Source: Bacillota bacterium
GTDB lineage: Bacteria; Bacillota; Clostridia; Oscillospirales; Acutalibacteraceae
Length of the DNA stretch: 17,106 nt
Assembly: GCA_023458755.1 (NCBI GenBank)
Contig: JAEWYE010000014.1
Span: 1 to 17,106, forward strand
Direction: 5' to 3'
How positions within the stretch are numbered: the stretch's first letter is position 1; each line of letters opens with the position of its first letter. Below the pieces are notes generated by a model. It was not told the origin of the DNA, ran no database searches, and saw nothing but the letters and a program-made list of their open reading frames with translations. The translations under genes and the position numbers were made by a program. Positions 7,327 to 13,064 of this stretch are shown here, in pieces.

Positions 7327-7896
7327 ATGAAAAATATAAATCCCAAGGTAAAGAAGTGGCTGGCCATCGCCGGTGGACTCGCCCTCTGTGCAGTACTGGT
7401 GGTGCTGATCGGACAGCGGTTCCAGACGCCGGATTCGGTGGACGATCCGCTCCCTTCCCAAAACTCCGAGGTGAGCGATGTGACGGTAGACCCGTCCGAG
7501 CCGGACAACACAGAGGAAGAAAAAGAGGTCACCGTAACCCCGCCCGATACCAGCCAGCCGGTGAGCACCGACAACGGTGCGGTTTCCAGTGGTACCGAGC
7601 AGACCATTCAGGGCGATGTGAGCAAGCCGGAATATACTGAGGAACAGCTCCAAGACCCTACGCAGAAGCCCAACGGTGAAAAGGTCACCGAGCCTCCCAC
7701 GGCTGTCGACCATGACAAGGTGGAACAGCCCAAGGAATCCCCGAAAAGCGAAAGTCAGCCCCAGGGCGGAGAAACCAAGGACGGCAAGATTTATGTGCCG
7801 GGTTTCGGGTGGATTGAGGATGAGGGCGGCGGCGGTCAAGGCACCGTTGGTGAGAGTGACGGCGATATCAACAAGCAGGTCGGCATTATGGATTAA
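7327..7896 (+). CDS. Bitopic protein with acidic Pro-rich linker (DUF6550-like)
   Basis: 189 aa. A short basic N-terminus is followed by one membrane helix (about 12-30, LAIAGGLALCAVLVVLIG). A long low-complexity extracytoplasmic linker rich in Asp, Glu, Pro, Ser and Thr covers about residues 35-150, and a conserved-looking C-terminal patch reads GKIYVPGFGWIEDEGGG. Proteins of this layout, which I recall as DUF6550, occur beside conjugation genes in gut Firmicutes elements. The C-terminal patch may bind wall or pilus components, but function is unknown. The ATG follows AATAGGAGGATGCTCTT. It is first in the unit driven by the promoter at 7214-7242, with a terminator-like hairpin right after it. 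Confidence 0.7.
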   Translation: MKNINPKVKKWLAIAGGLALCAVLVVLIGQRFQTPDSVDDPLPSQNSEVSDVTVDPSEPDNTEEEKEVTVTPPDTSQPVSTDNGAVSSGTEQTIQGDVSKPEYTEEQLQDPTQKPNGEKVTEPPTAVDHDKVEQPKESPKSESQPQGGETKDGKIYVPGFGWIEDEGGGGQGTVGESDGDINKQVGIMD

Positions 7897-7911
7897 AACA
7901 AAATACTATCT

Positions 7912-7945
7912 AAGGTACGGTTGAAAACACCGTGCCTTTTTATTT
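7912..7945 (+). terminator. Intrinsic terminator/attenuator hairpin
   Basis: Stem AAGGTACGGT (7912-7921) with ACCGTGCCTT (7929-7938), one G-U pair, loop TGAAAAC, followed by TTTATTTT. It sits between the 7327 gene and the 7964 gene, so it may reduce rather than stop transcription into the large secreted-protein gene. Confidence 0.65.
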
Positions 7946-7963
7946 TGCCAAAAGGAGGTCAGG

Positions 7964-9649
7964 ATGAAAAAATTACTTTTGAGGGTTTTGCCGCTGTTCC
8001 TCATTTTTTGCCTGCTTTGTCCGATGACTGCGCTTGCCGACACTGGCGGCAGCGGGAACATCGACGGCGGTGGCGGCGGGATGGGTCAGGGAACCAGTAC
8101 CAACTCATGGAACGGCGGCAACGAAGGTGTGCGCGTCACTGTGGTTCGTGCAAGTGACCATGCGGTAGTAACTACACCAATTGATTTAACCAACAAATCT
8201 CCCAACAACATCCAAGTGCATTTTGGAAAAGTGAGCAAGCTGCAATATACCACAGGCAGTGGGCTGACACCAACTACAAGTAAATATCAATATATTAATC
8301 CGCCACAAGCCATGCCACGGATTATCAGTACGAATGGCAGTAATAACATTGAAGCCATCAAAAGATATTTTTGTTCAGAGTACATCGTTCAAATGATTGC
8401 AAACCACACAGGCATGAATTACGATGTCCTCATCGGCGGCGAGTACAAGATCCTTTTAGAGCCCATCGCCTACTACAAGTTTGAGGGTACCATGATTGCT
8501 ACCACCGCTACTGAAGCAGCGCTCTATGATGAGCAGACAAGCGGTCTGCTGCGAAAAAGGATGGTATCTCTTACCCACAAGAATCTGCCCCTTGCCATGT
8601 TTTTGGAGGTAAGCGATCTTGGCTATCCCGCATGGGGAGGCAGCAAAACCAGCGCCGCCACCAATGCGGATATCAAGTCCAGCCTTGGGCTTGGCATCGT
8701 CCGCTTTGAGGAAAAGCCGGAGGAACCGCAGATTGACGCCTACGACTATGAGTACCGGGTCAACACCGACGTCATCACAGCAGTGCGGATCAGCGGCGGA
8801 CAGTCAGATCCCGACAGCCCCACCCGCGTCAGTTTCAATATCGGCGGTCAGACCTACAGCGTGGGCAATGTTTATTACCCCGAAGGTGACAGCCAGCTTG
8901 CGTGGGTGAAATGGAAAACCCCGGATACCGAGCAGAACATGACCATTGAAGTGACGGTGTCCGGCCCCGGCAGCACGGCAAAAACAACCCTCAACGTAAA
9001 AATCGTTGACCTTGGTAAGAACCCAACGCCCAATCCCGTGGCAGATGACCGCAACGACAGCTTCTCACGTGCTTCTGTTCCAAGCAGAGTGGTAAAAAGC
9101 ACGGCAAGCTGGAGTGTCTGGCGTCCGTGGTGGCAGGAATACTGGGTATGGCATGGAGATGACGAGGATGGATACTGGTGTGACCATGGATGGTGGGAAT
9201 TTGATCTGAATCGCTACAGCGCCAGCCTGACCGCCAACATGAGCATCCAGTGCGATGATAAAAATCCCACCGCCAGCGGAAGAACCATGAAGTCGGGGTA
9301 CGGTATCAACCAGACCGTCACCGGGAGCATCAGCTCCAGCCAAAGCTCGGCGGTTACCCAGCCGCAGAACGCGGTCAGCTATTTCCCTGAATTCGGCTAC
9401 AAAACCTACTGGCGGCTGTTGGAGCGGATGGGTACAGGGCAGTTTGAGTTTCAGAAAAATCCCTATTCCACCTACAAAAACCGCACCCATTTCAGCCCCA
9501 TCTGGATGCCGGACGGTGCTTATACCGTCAACACATGGCTCATAGATGCGTGGACGCCCGATGGGATGCTGTCCGCCAACCTGACCGACAGCCTGACCAT
9601 AAAGGGCAATCTGTGGCAGGATTGGCACGCCGGTCCCATCCAGCCGTAA
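7964..9649 (+). CDS. Large secreted protein of unknown function, conjugation locus
   Basis: 561 aa with a clear Sec signal peptide (residues 1-25, cleavage expected after MTALA, before DTGGSG). A Gly/Asn-rich segment follows, then a domain with few recognisable features. About residues 285-350 are Ig/CARDB-like beta strands (VSFNIGGQTYSVGNVYY ... MTIEVTVSGPGSTAKTTLNV). A Trp/His/Asp-rich patch lies near 382-415 (SVWRPWWQEYWVWHGDDEDG), followed by a beta-rich C-terminus. No LPXTG sorting signal or C-terminal anchor is visible, so it is probably released or held by partners. Codon usage and GC drop clearly over about 8160-8420 (roughly residues 66-152), suggesting a recombined segment. The ATG follows AAAAGGAGGTCAGG. 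It may be a surface adhesin or channel component, but I cannot name a family. Confidence 0.72.
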   Translation: MKKLLLRVLPLFLIFCLLCPMTALADTGGSGNIDGGGGGMGQGTSTNSWNGGNEGVRVTVVRASDHAVVTTPIDLTNKSPNNIQVHFGKVSKLQYTTGSGLTPTTSKYQYINPPQAMPRIISTNGSNNIEAIKRYFCSEYIVQMIANHTGMNYDVLIGGEYKILLEPIAYYKFEGTMIATTATEAALYDEQTSGLLRKRMVSLTHKNLPLAMFLEVSDLGYPAWGGSKTSAATNADIKSSLGLGIVRFEEKPEEPQIDAYDYEYRVNTDVITAVRISGGQSDPDSPTRVSFNIGGQTYSVGNVYYPEGDSQLAWVKWKTPDTEQNMTIEVTVSGPGSTAKTTLNVKIVDLGKNPTPNPVADDRNDSFSRASVPSRVVKSTASWSVWRPWWQEYWVWHGDDEDGYWCDHGWWEFDLNRYSASLTANMSIQCDDKNPTASGRTMKSGYGINQTVTGSISSSQSSAVTQPQNAVSYFPEFGYKTYWRLLERMGTGQFEFQKNPYSTYKNRTHFSPIWMPDGAYTVNTWLIDAWTPDGMLSANLTDSLTIKGNLWQDWHAGPIQP

Positions 9650-9662
9650 AGGAGGGACGAGG

Positions 9663-10133
9663 ATGGCATATGAACGCATTGAGGCTCCCAAAGGCAGCGT
9701 GTACCACTACACAAAAACGGATCGGCTGGAGGCAATTCTCAAGGATGGCCGCATCCGGCGGTTCGGAGATCAGGAGTGCTGGTTCTGCACCTCTCTTGCG
9801 GATACCCTGCGGCTTATGGAAATGACCGTCATGAAGGAGGGGCATCCTTACGTTGATACGCAGGGCTTCTGGCGGAAATACCCCGCTTTCGTGCCGGAGG
9901 ATTATGTGATCCTCCAGCTGGAGCCTCGCTACCAGAACGGAGATTGGGTGCGCTGGAATCAGGAGATGCTGCCCGGCTGTTCCGCTGAACTCCTTTCGCA
10001 AGCAAAGGAATTCAGTGAGCTGAAAAAAGGATTCCGGGGCGACCTGAAGTTTTACCAAAATCCGCAGGTGCTTGCGGTGGCTCCGCTCTTGGAGGAACAG
10101 ACTCCGGGCATGGGTATGACCATGCAGCTATAA
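9663..10133 (+). CDS. 156-aa protein with ADP-ribosyltransferase-like N-terminal signature
   Basis: Soluble protein, ATG after AAAGGAGGGACGAGG. Residues 13-32 (VYHYTKTDRLEAILKDGRIR) match the start of ART-fold families such as DarT/DUF4433 and Tox-ART-HYD1, where a His-Tyr/Phe-Thr motif and IL-x-x-G helix open the NAD-binding fold. A second element, CWFCTSLADTLRLMEMTV, could be the next strand-helix pair. The rest (FVPEDYVILQLEP ... GDWVRWNQE) I do not recognise. It lies between the secreted protein and the DUF3852 gene in the same orientation. It is thus part of the conjugation unit rather than a clear toxin-antitoxin pair, and no antitoxin is seen. Activity is inferred only from the motif; a degenerate, non-catalytic relative is equally possible. 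Confidence 0.6.
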   Translation: MAYERIEAPKGSVYHYTKTDRLEAILKDGRIRRFGDQECWFCTSLADTLRLMEMTVMKEGHPYVDTQGFWRKYPAFVPEDYVILQLEPRYQNGDWVRWNQEMLPGCSAELLSQAKEFSELKKGFRGDLKFYQNPQVLAVAPLLEEQTPGMGMTMQL

Positions 10134-10143
10134 CACAGAAAAA

Positions 10144-10179
10144 GAACAAGGCGGCGGGAGCAATCCTGCGGCCTTGTTC
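10144..10179 (+). terminator. Strong hairpin between the ART-like and DUF3852 genes, no U-run
   Basis: GAACAAGGC (10144-10152) pairs with GCCTTGTTC (10171-10179). The inner bases 10154-10159 pair further with 10164-10169, giving a stem of about 15 bp with one mismatch and a 4-nt loop. It is followed by CTCGTTT, a poor U-run, so it may be an mRNA-stabilising or attenuating hairpin ahead of the pilin-like gene. Confidence 0.5.
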
Positions 10180-10202
10180 CTCGTTTCGGAAAGGTGGTCT
10201 TT

Positions 10203-10541
10203 ATGAAAAGATGTAAAAAAATCGCGCTGGCACTCTCGCTTGTTCTCATGGTAAGCCTGCTGTTCAGCACAACTGCTTTTGCGGCAAACGGCGACGTGGC
10301 CGGGGCAATTGAGGGAACGTGGAACGACGCCTCCGGGCAGATCAAGACGGTGGTCAATAAGGTGGTGTTCCCCGCAATAGACTTGATTCTGGCGGTGTTT
10401 TTCTTCGCCAAACTTGGGATGGCGTACTTCGACTATAGAAAACACGGACAATTTGAGTGGGCGGCGCCCGCGATTCTGTTCGCCTGTTTGGTGTTTACCC
10501 TGACGGCGCCGACCTATATCTGGACTATTTTGGGGATGTGA
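10203..10541 (+). CDS. DUF3852-type pilin-like conjugation protein
   Basis: 112 aa. Signal peptide MKRCKKIALALSLVLMVSLL...TTAFA, cleavage expected before ANGDVAG (about residue 26). An amphipathic segment (IEGTWNDASGQIKTVVNKVV) and two membrane helices follow (about 57-70 and 85-105), ending TYIWTILGM. The layout of signal peptide plus two short helices is that of VirB2/TrbC-type T4SS pilins. I recall the family as DUF3852, which usually precedes the TrbL/VirB6 gene on clostridial ICEs. I chose the ATG at 10203 over the GTG at 10194 because AAAGGTGG lies at proper spacing. The last six codons and stop are repeated twice downstream, at 11878-11898 and 12960-12980, so the 3' end appears to be an integration site that keeps the protein intact. 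Confidence 0.82.
   Translation: MKRCKKIALALSLVLMVSLLFSTTAFAANGDVAGAIEGTWNDASGQIKTVVNKVVFPAIDLILAVFFFAKLGMAYFDYRKHGQFEWAAPAILFACLVFTLTAPTYIWTILGM
10520..10541 (+). repeat. WTILGM-stop core repeat, copy A (in-gene half-site)
   Basis: This is the last 22 nt of the DUF3852 gene, coding WTILGM and stop. It matches copy B (11877-11898) with one difference over the first 20 nt, and copy C (12959-12980) with two. Sequence 5' of the core is the pilin gene and does not match B or C. Sequence 3' (GCAAAGAGCAGGGC) resembles that after copy B (GCAAAAACCGAGCAAGGC). Confidence 0.8.
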
Positions 10542-10546
10542 TGCAA

Positions 10547-10586
10547 AGAGCAGGGCGAATCCTTTGCGCAGGATTCGTCTTGCTCT
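10547..10586. terminator. 17-bp hairpin at left end of cassette 1
   Basis: Bases 10547-10563 pair with 10570-10586 in all 17 positions when read as plus-strand RNA (two G-U pairs), with loop TTGCGC. It lies 5 nt after the DUF3852 stop and 12 nt before the end of the minus-strand GGDEF gene, so it can end transcription from both sides. In the minus-strand RNA the two G-U pairs become C-A mismatches. U-runs are weak on both sides. Confidence 0.6.
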
Positions 10587-10598
10587 ACAAATGGTAGT

Positions 10599-11672
10599 TT
10601 ATGAACAAACCCTATTTCTCCCCGATCGCTTTGCAGCATACAATGCCGTGTCAGCCTTCTCCATAAGTTTTTCAATATTTTGTATGGTTTCAGGGTATGA
10701 CGCAACTCCTATTGAAATAGTAATATTTATTTGCACACCAGTGGATAATGTAAAAGTATGAATCTTCACTGCATCCTTTATCCGCTCTGCTATCTGCATT
10801 GCCCGTGGATAGGCGCAATCGGGAAGTAGCACTGAAAACTCTTCGCCGCCAATTCTGGAAACTTGATCAAAGTGTCTGCAGTTTTCAGATAATATTTTAC
10901 CTAACTCTTTCAATACAACATCACCTTCAATATGCCCGTATGTGTCATTAACTTTTTTAAAAAAATCAATATCCATCATTAGCAAAGAAAGGCTTTCTTC
11001 CTTATCAAGAGCATTTTTCATGGTACTGTTAAAAACAAAATCAAATTGCCTAACATTATTTAAGCCGGTAAGGAAATCCTTGGTAGATTCCTTCTGTAGC
11101 TTATTAAATAATTTGTTAGAGGCAAGGTTATATTTGACATACCTATATGTTATTTCTGAAACTAACCAGAAGGAAATCCCATGTATCAAAATTATGATAA
11201 AAACATCATCTTTGGTTCTCAATATTAGAAAAAGTGCCGTGGTTGCGACAGCTAAAGCATAGCAGATTGAATAAATCCATTTTCTACGTGTGTCAATATT
11301 ACGTTTTGCGATATAGCAACATCCAAAACAGTTTAAGACCGCTGCAACAACTCCTATTAGAGAAGCAATATTAACTCCAAAATACACTACTCGAAAAAAG
11401 GTGATTAGTGTAGTGGTAATGATAGTGGGTATAAGCCCTCCGAAAAGTGCTGATATTATTATGGCTATATTTCTAAAGTCAATAATCGTAGTGTCATTAA
11501 CTTTGACACTAAACATCATGAGCAAGCAACCCAAAATACCTAATATCAACCCAATAATGATTTTTACACTAAGCTTATTGTTTTCTTCCAAATTAATTTT
11601 TTTTATAAATTGACTTCCTAAACTTATGAAGCTTATAAGGATGGTCATATTTATGAAGAGATCTTTTAACAT
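10599..11672 (-). CDS. Membrane diguanylate cyclase, 5TM-LYT-like sensor plus GGDEF
   Basis: 357 aa. Residues 1-175 hold about six membrane helices. The stretch DFRNIAIIISALFGG ... FFRVVYFGV (65-100) is typical of the 5TM-5TMR (LytS-type) sensor module. A short linker leads to a GGDEF domain (about 196-356) with an intact active site: GGEEF at 275-279 and metal-binding Asp in MMDIDFF (about 234). RHFD at 266-269 lies exactly five residues before GGEEF, the inhibitory I-site RxxD spacing, so product feedback is expected. It would make c-di-GMP from two GTP. The start follows GGAGGGG with 6-nt spacing. The gene is much AT-richer than its surroundings and opposes the conjugation operon, marking it as acquired cargo. 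No EAL or HD-GYP domain is present. Confidence 0.92.
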   Translation of the reverse strand: MLKDLFINMTILISFISLGSQFIKKINLEENNKLSVKIIIGLILGILGCLLMMFSVKVNDTTIIDFRNIAIIISALFGGLIPTIITTTLITFFRVVYFGVNIASLIGVVAAVLNCFGCCYIAKRNIDTRRKWIYSICYALAVATTALFLILRTKDDVFIIILIHGISFWLVSEITYRYVKYNLASNKLFNKLQKESTKDFLTGLNNVRQFDFVFNSTMKNALDKEESLSLLMMDIDFFKKVNDTYGHIEGDVVLKELGKILSENCRHFDQVSRIGGEEFSVLLPDCAYPRAMQIAERIKDAVKIHTFTLSTGVQINITISIGVASYPETIQNIEKLMEKADTALYAAKRSGRNRVCS

Positions 11673-11770
11673 AATAAACCCCTCCTTAATTTTTAATATT
11701 CTACGTTGGATTACAATACCTATAAATCATTATACGATATTCTTTGATATGTTACGGTTATAATATTGTT

Positions 11771-11791
11771 ATGGTATAAAAATTTTACCAT
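11771..11791. repeat. 21-bp palindrome upstream of the GGDEF gene
   Basis: ATGGTATAAAAATTTTACCAT is a near-perfect inverted repeat with ATGGTA/TACCAT ends. It lies about 100 bp upstream of the GGDEF start, in an AT-rich region. It could be an operator or simply a short hairpin. No partner site was found elsewhere in the window. Confidence 0.4.
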
Positions 11792-11864
11792 AATTAAGGA
11801 TCAACTTCAACCACAGCAGAAAGGATTGAAACAATATGAAAATCGGAAATCGCTCACCATCATT

Positions 11865-11898
11865 TGCAAGAATGCTCTGGACTATTTTGGGTATGTAG
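11865..11898 (+). repeat. WTILGM-stop repeat, copy B, with shared 5' arm
   Basis: The core at 11877-11898 codes WTILGM-stop. The preceding bases TGCAAGAATGCT align without gaps to TGCAAGGATTGA before copy C. An ATG at 11836, preceded by AAAGGAT, opens a 20-codon frame that ends in this WTILGM and TAG. This may be chance, a leader peptide or a decoy gene end. The 15-bp terminator follows 3 nt later. Confidence 0.75.
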
Positions 11899-11901
11899 CA
11901 A

Positions 11902-11941
11902 AAACCGAGCAAGGCATATTTATGGTTGCCTTGCTCGGTTT
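11902..11941 (-). terminator. Perfect 15-bp terminator of the AraC/GyrI gene
   Basis: AAACCGAGCAAGGCA (11902-11916) pairs perfectly with TGCCTTGCTCGGTTT (11927-11941) around a 10-nt loop. Read on the minus strand, the stem is followed by a T-run (TTTTTGC), and it begins 11 nt after the AraC/GyrI stop. Confidence 0.85.
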
Positions 11942-11952
11942 AAGTTTACAAG

Positions 11953-12822
11953 CTATTTAATTGCAAGTAATTCAATGTATCCTCTGGTGCCGATTGGTTC
12001 GAGCTGTATGCGTGGGTTTTCTTTGTCCCACACATAGCCGATGGCAGCAGGATCGTATTTCCCCATTGCGCACTGTACCTGCTCAATGGCTTCGCAATAA
12101 TCTTCCTCGGCAAAGGGCTCACCTTGGAACATTAGGTACTTTGCGGCGGGGAGCTTGATCACTTCAAACCCATCGGGAATCACTCCGTCATAATCCGCAG
12201 GCACTTCAACTCCCTGCACATATTCTGATGTTCCCGGTGCAATGTATGCCGCAGGTAGCCATAGACAGACTGGCTCGCCGCTGATGGATTTGATGCTGGT
12301 GAGCAACCCCCACACATCACAGCCAACCTCCTCGCAGTAGGCAAAATAGTCGGTAGCCTGAATCCCTCTTTTGATTAGCACCTTTCTTGCAGGTTTTTCG
12401 ATGACCTGTACAAATACACTTTTTACGTTTTCCATCTGTTTCTCCTTTCGCACTGCTTGATACTTCACTCCGTAAGGCGTGAACAGATATAGAGGAACGG
12501 GGGTTGTGGTATACTGTCTCGGGTTATAGCCAAACTCACGAAAAAAGGCACGCTGGTAGCCATCCACGCTGCCAAAGCCAAGCTCCAGTGCAACGTCAAG
12601 GATTTTGTAGGCTTCGTCCCGCAGCATGAGAGCAGATTTAGATAACCGCAACCGACGGATGTAGTCAGCCGGGGTCATATTTACCCACTGTGAAAATAGC
12701 CGGTAGGAATACCACGGTGAAAATAACGATGCTGTTGATAAATCCGCAAGCGTAATATTTTCACGCAAATGCTCTGCAATATAATCCTGCATCCGTTGTA
12801 CTGCTTCTCTATGTTCCTCCAT
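11953..12822 (-). CDS. AraC-family regulator with GyrI-like effector-binding domain
   Basis: 289 aa, Rob/SoxS-type layout. Residues 8-106 form an AraC DNA-binding domain with two helix-turn-helix motifs (ITLADLSTASLFSPWYSYRL, and KILDVALELGFGSVDGYQ followed by RAFFREFGYNP, the family signature). Residues ~130-289 form a GyrI-like small-molecule-binding domain (KPARKVLIKRG ... PAAKYLMFQGEPFAEEDY). Such proteins sense hydrophobic or cationic drugs and activate efflux or detoxification genes. No such target adjoins it here. The ATG at 12820-12822 follows GGGAGGTGAAGAA. The gene is alone in its unit and ends at a strong terminator. Targets may be elsewhere on the element or on the chromosome. Confidence 0.92.
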   Translation of the reverse strand: MEEHREAVQRMQDYIAEHLRENITLADLSTASLFSPWYSYRLFSQWVNMTPADYIRRLRLSKSALMLRDEAYKILDVALELGFGSVDGYQRAFFREFGYNPRQYTTTPVPLYLFTPYGVKYQAVRKEKQMENVKSVFVQVIEKPARKVLIKRGIQATDYFAYCEEVGCDVWGLLTSIKSISGEPVCLWLPAAYIAPGTSEYVQGVEVPADYDGVIPDGFEVIKLPAAKYLMFQGEPFAEEDYCEAIEQVQCAMGKYDPAAIGYVWDKENPRIQLEPIGTRGYIELLAIK

Positions 12823-12946
12823 TTCTTCACCTCCCTCGTGAGTCCTATTGTACCATTCGTTAGAGGAAAAACTCTCGATTTTTTTTGCTAACAGGATATT
12901 TGATTTTCAGTTTACCATACAGCCAAACCTAAATCCACAGTCTTTA

Positions 12947-12980
12947 TGCAAGGATTGACTGGACGATATTGGGGATGTAG
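12947..12980 (+). repeat. WTILGM-stop repeat, copy C
   Basis: The core at 12959-12980 codes WTILGM-TAG, with the same TGCAAGrAT 5' arm as copy B. Unlike A and B, it is not followed by a GCAAA-hairpin. The sequence to its right (TGGAACAAATAATG) may therefore be older backbone or a differently built insert. Confidence 0.7.
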
Positions 12981-13014
12981 TGGAACAAATAATGTTTCGT
13001 TGCTTTAATATGTC

Positions 13015-13043
13015 TTGTAGATGTCATATTATCATCTTATAAT
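13015..13043 (+). promoter_or_regulatory. Promoter of the WYL regulator gene with operator-like site in the spacer
   Basis: TTGTAG (13015-13020), 17-nt spacer, TATAAT (13038-13043). The spacer contains TGTCATATTAT (13022-13032), whose exact inverse ATAATATGACA lies at 13955-13965 upstream of the next gene. This fits autorepression by the WYL protein, though that is inference. Confidence 0.6.
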
Positions 13044-13064
13044 AAAAGCAGTAGAGGTGATAAT

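Larger units (their letters stand above)
10542..11898. mobile_element. Putative one-gene cassette 1 (diguanylate cyclase)
   Basis: Unit of 1357 bp from just after repeat copy A to the end of copy B. It holds a hairpin at the left end, one minus-strand gene, its upstream region, a 21-bp palindrome and copy B at the right end. It is visibly AT-rich compared with the GC-rich conjugation genes on the left. There is no recombinase or terminal inverted repeat. Integration by a recombinase acting in trans is inferred from the repeats, not shown. Confidence 0.45.
11899..12980. mobile_element. Putative one-gene cassette 2 (AraC/GyrI regulator)
   Basis: Unit of 1082 bp between repeat copies B and C, with the same architecture as cassette 1. 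From left to right it has a hairpin starting 3 nt after the repeat, a minus-strand gene ending 11 nt from the hairpin, the upstream region, and the next WTILGM copy with the shared TGCAAG arm. Base composition differs from cassette 1 (less AT-rich), so the two were probably gained from different sources. Confidence 0.45.

Noticed and set aside
7297..7839. 180-codon minus-strand frame opposite the DUF6550-like gene
   Set aside because: No ribosome binding site, and the repetitive composition mirrors the acidic linker coded on the plus strand.
10203..10541. Naming the pilin-like protein Maff2
   Set aside because: Maff2 proteins are shorter, lack this signal peptide and have a VTALGAGLGVWGVINLLEG-type core. 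The AAPAILFACLVFTLTAP stretch fits DUF3852 instead.
10542..12980. Group II intron or insertion sequence as the inserted unit
   Set aside because: No reverse transcriptase, transposase or terminal inverted repeats, and no intron-type 5' GTGYG with a domain V hairpin near the boundaries. Each unit carries just one ordinary regulator or enzyme gene.
10542..12980. Classical integron cassette array
   Set aside because: No intI gene in the window, and the repeats lack the GTTRRRY core and the long imperfect attC fold. Only the one-gene-plus-site logic is similar.
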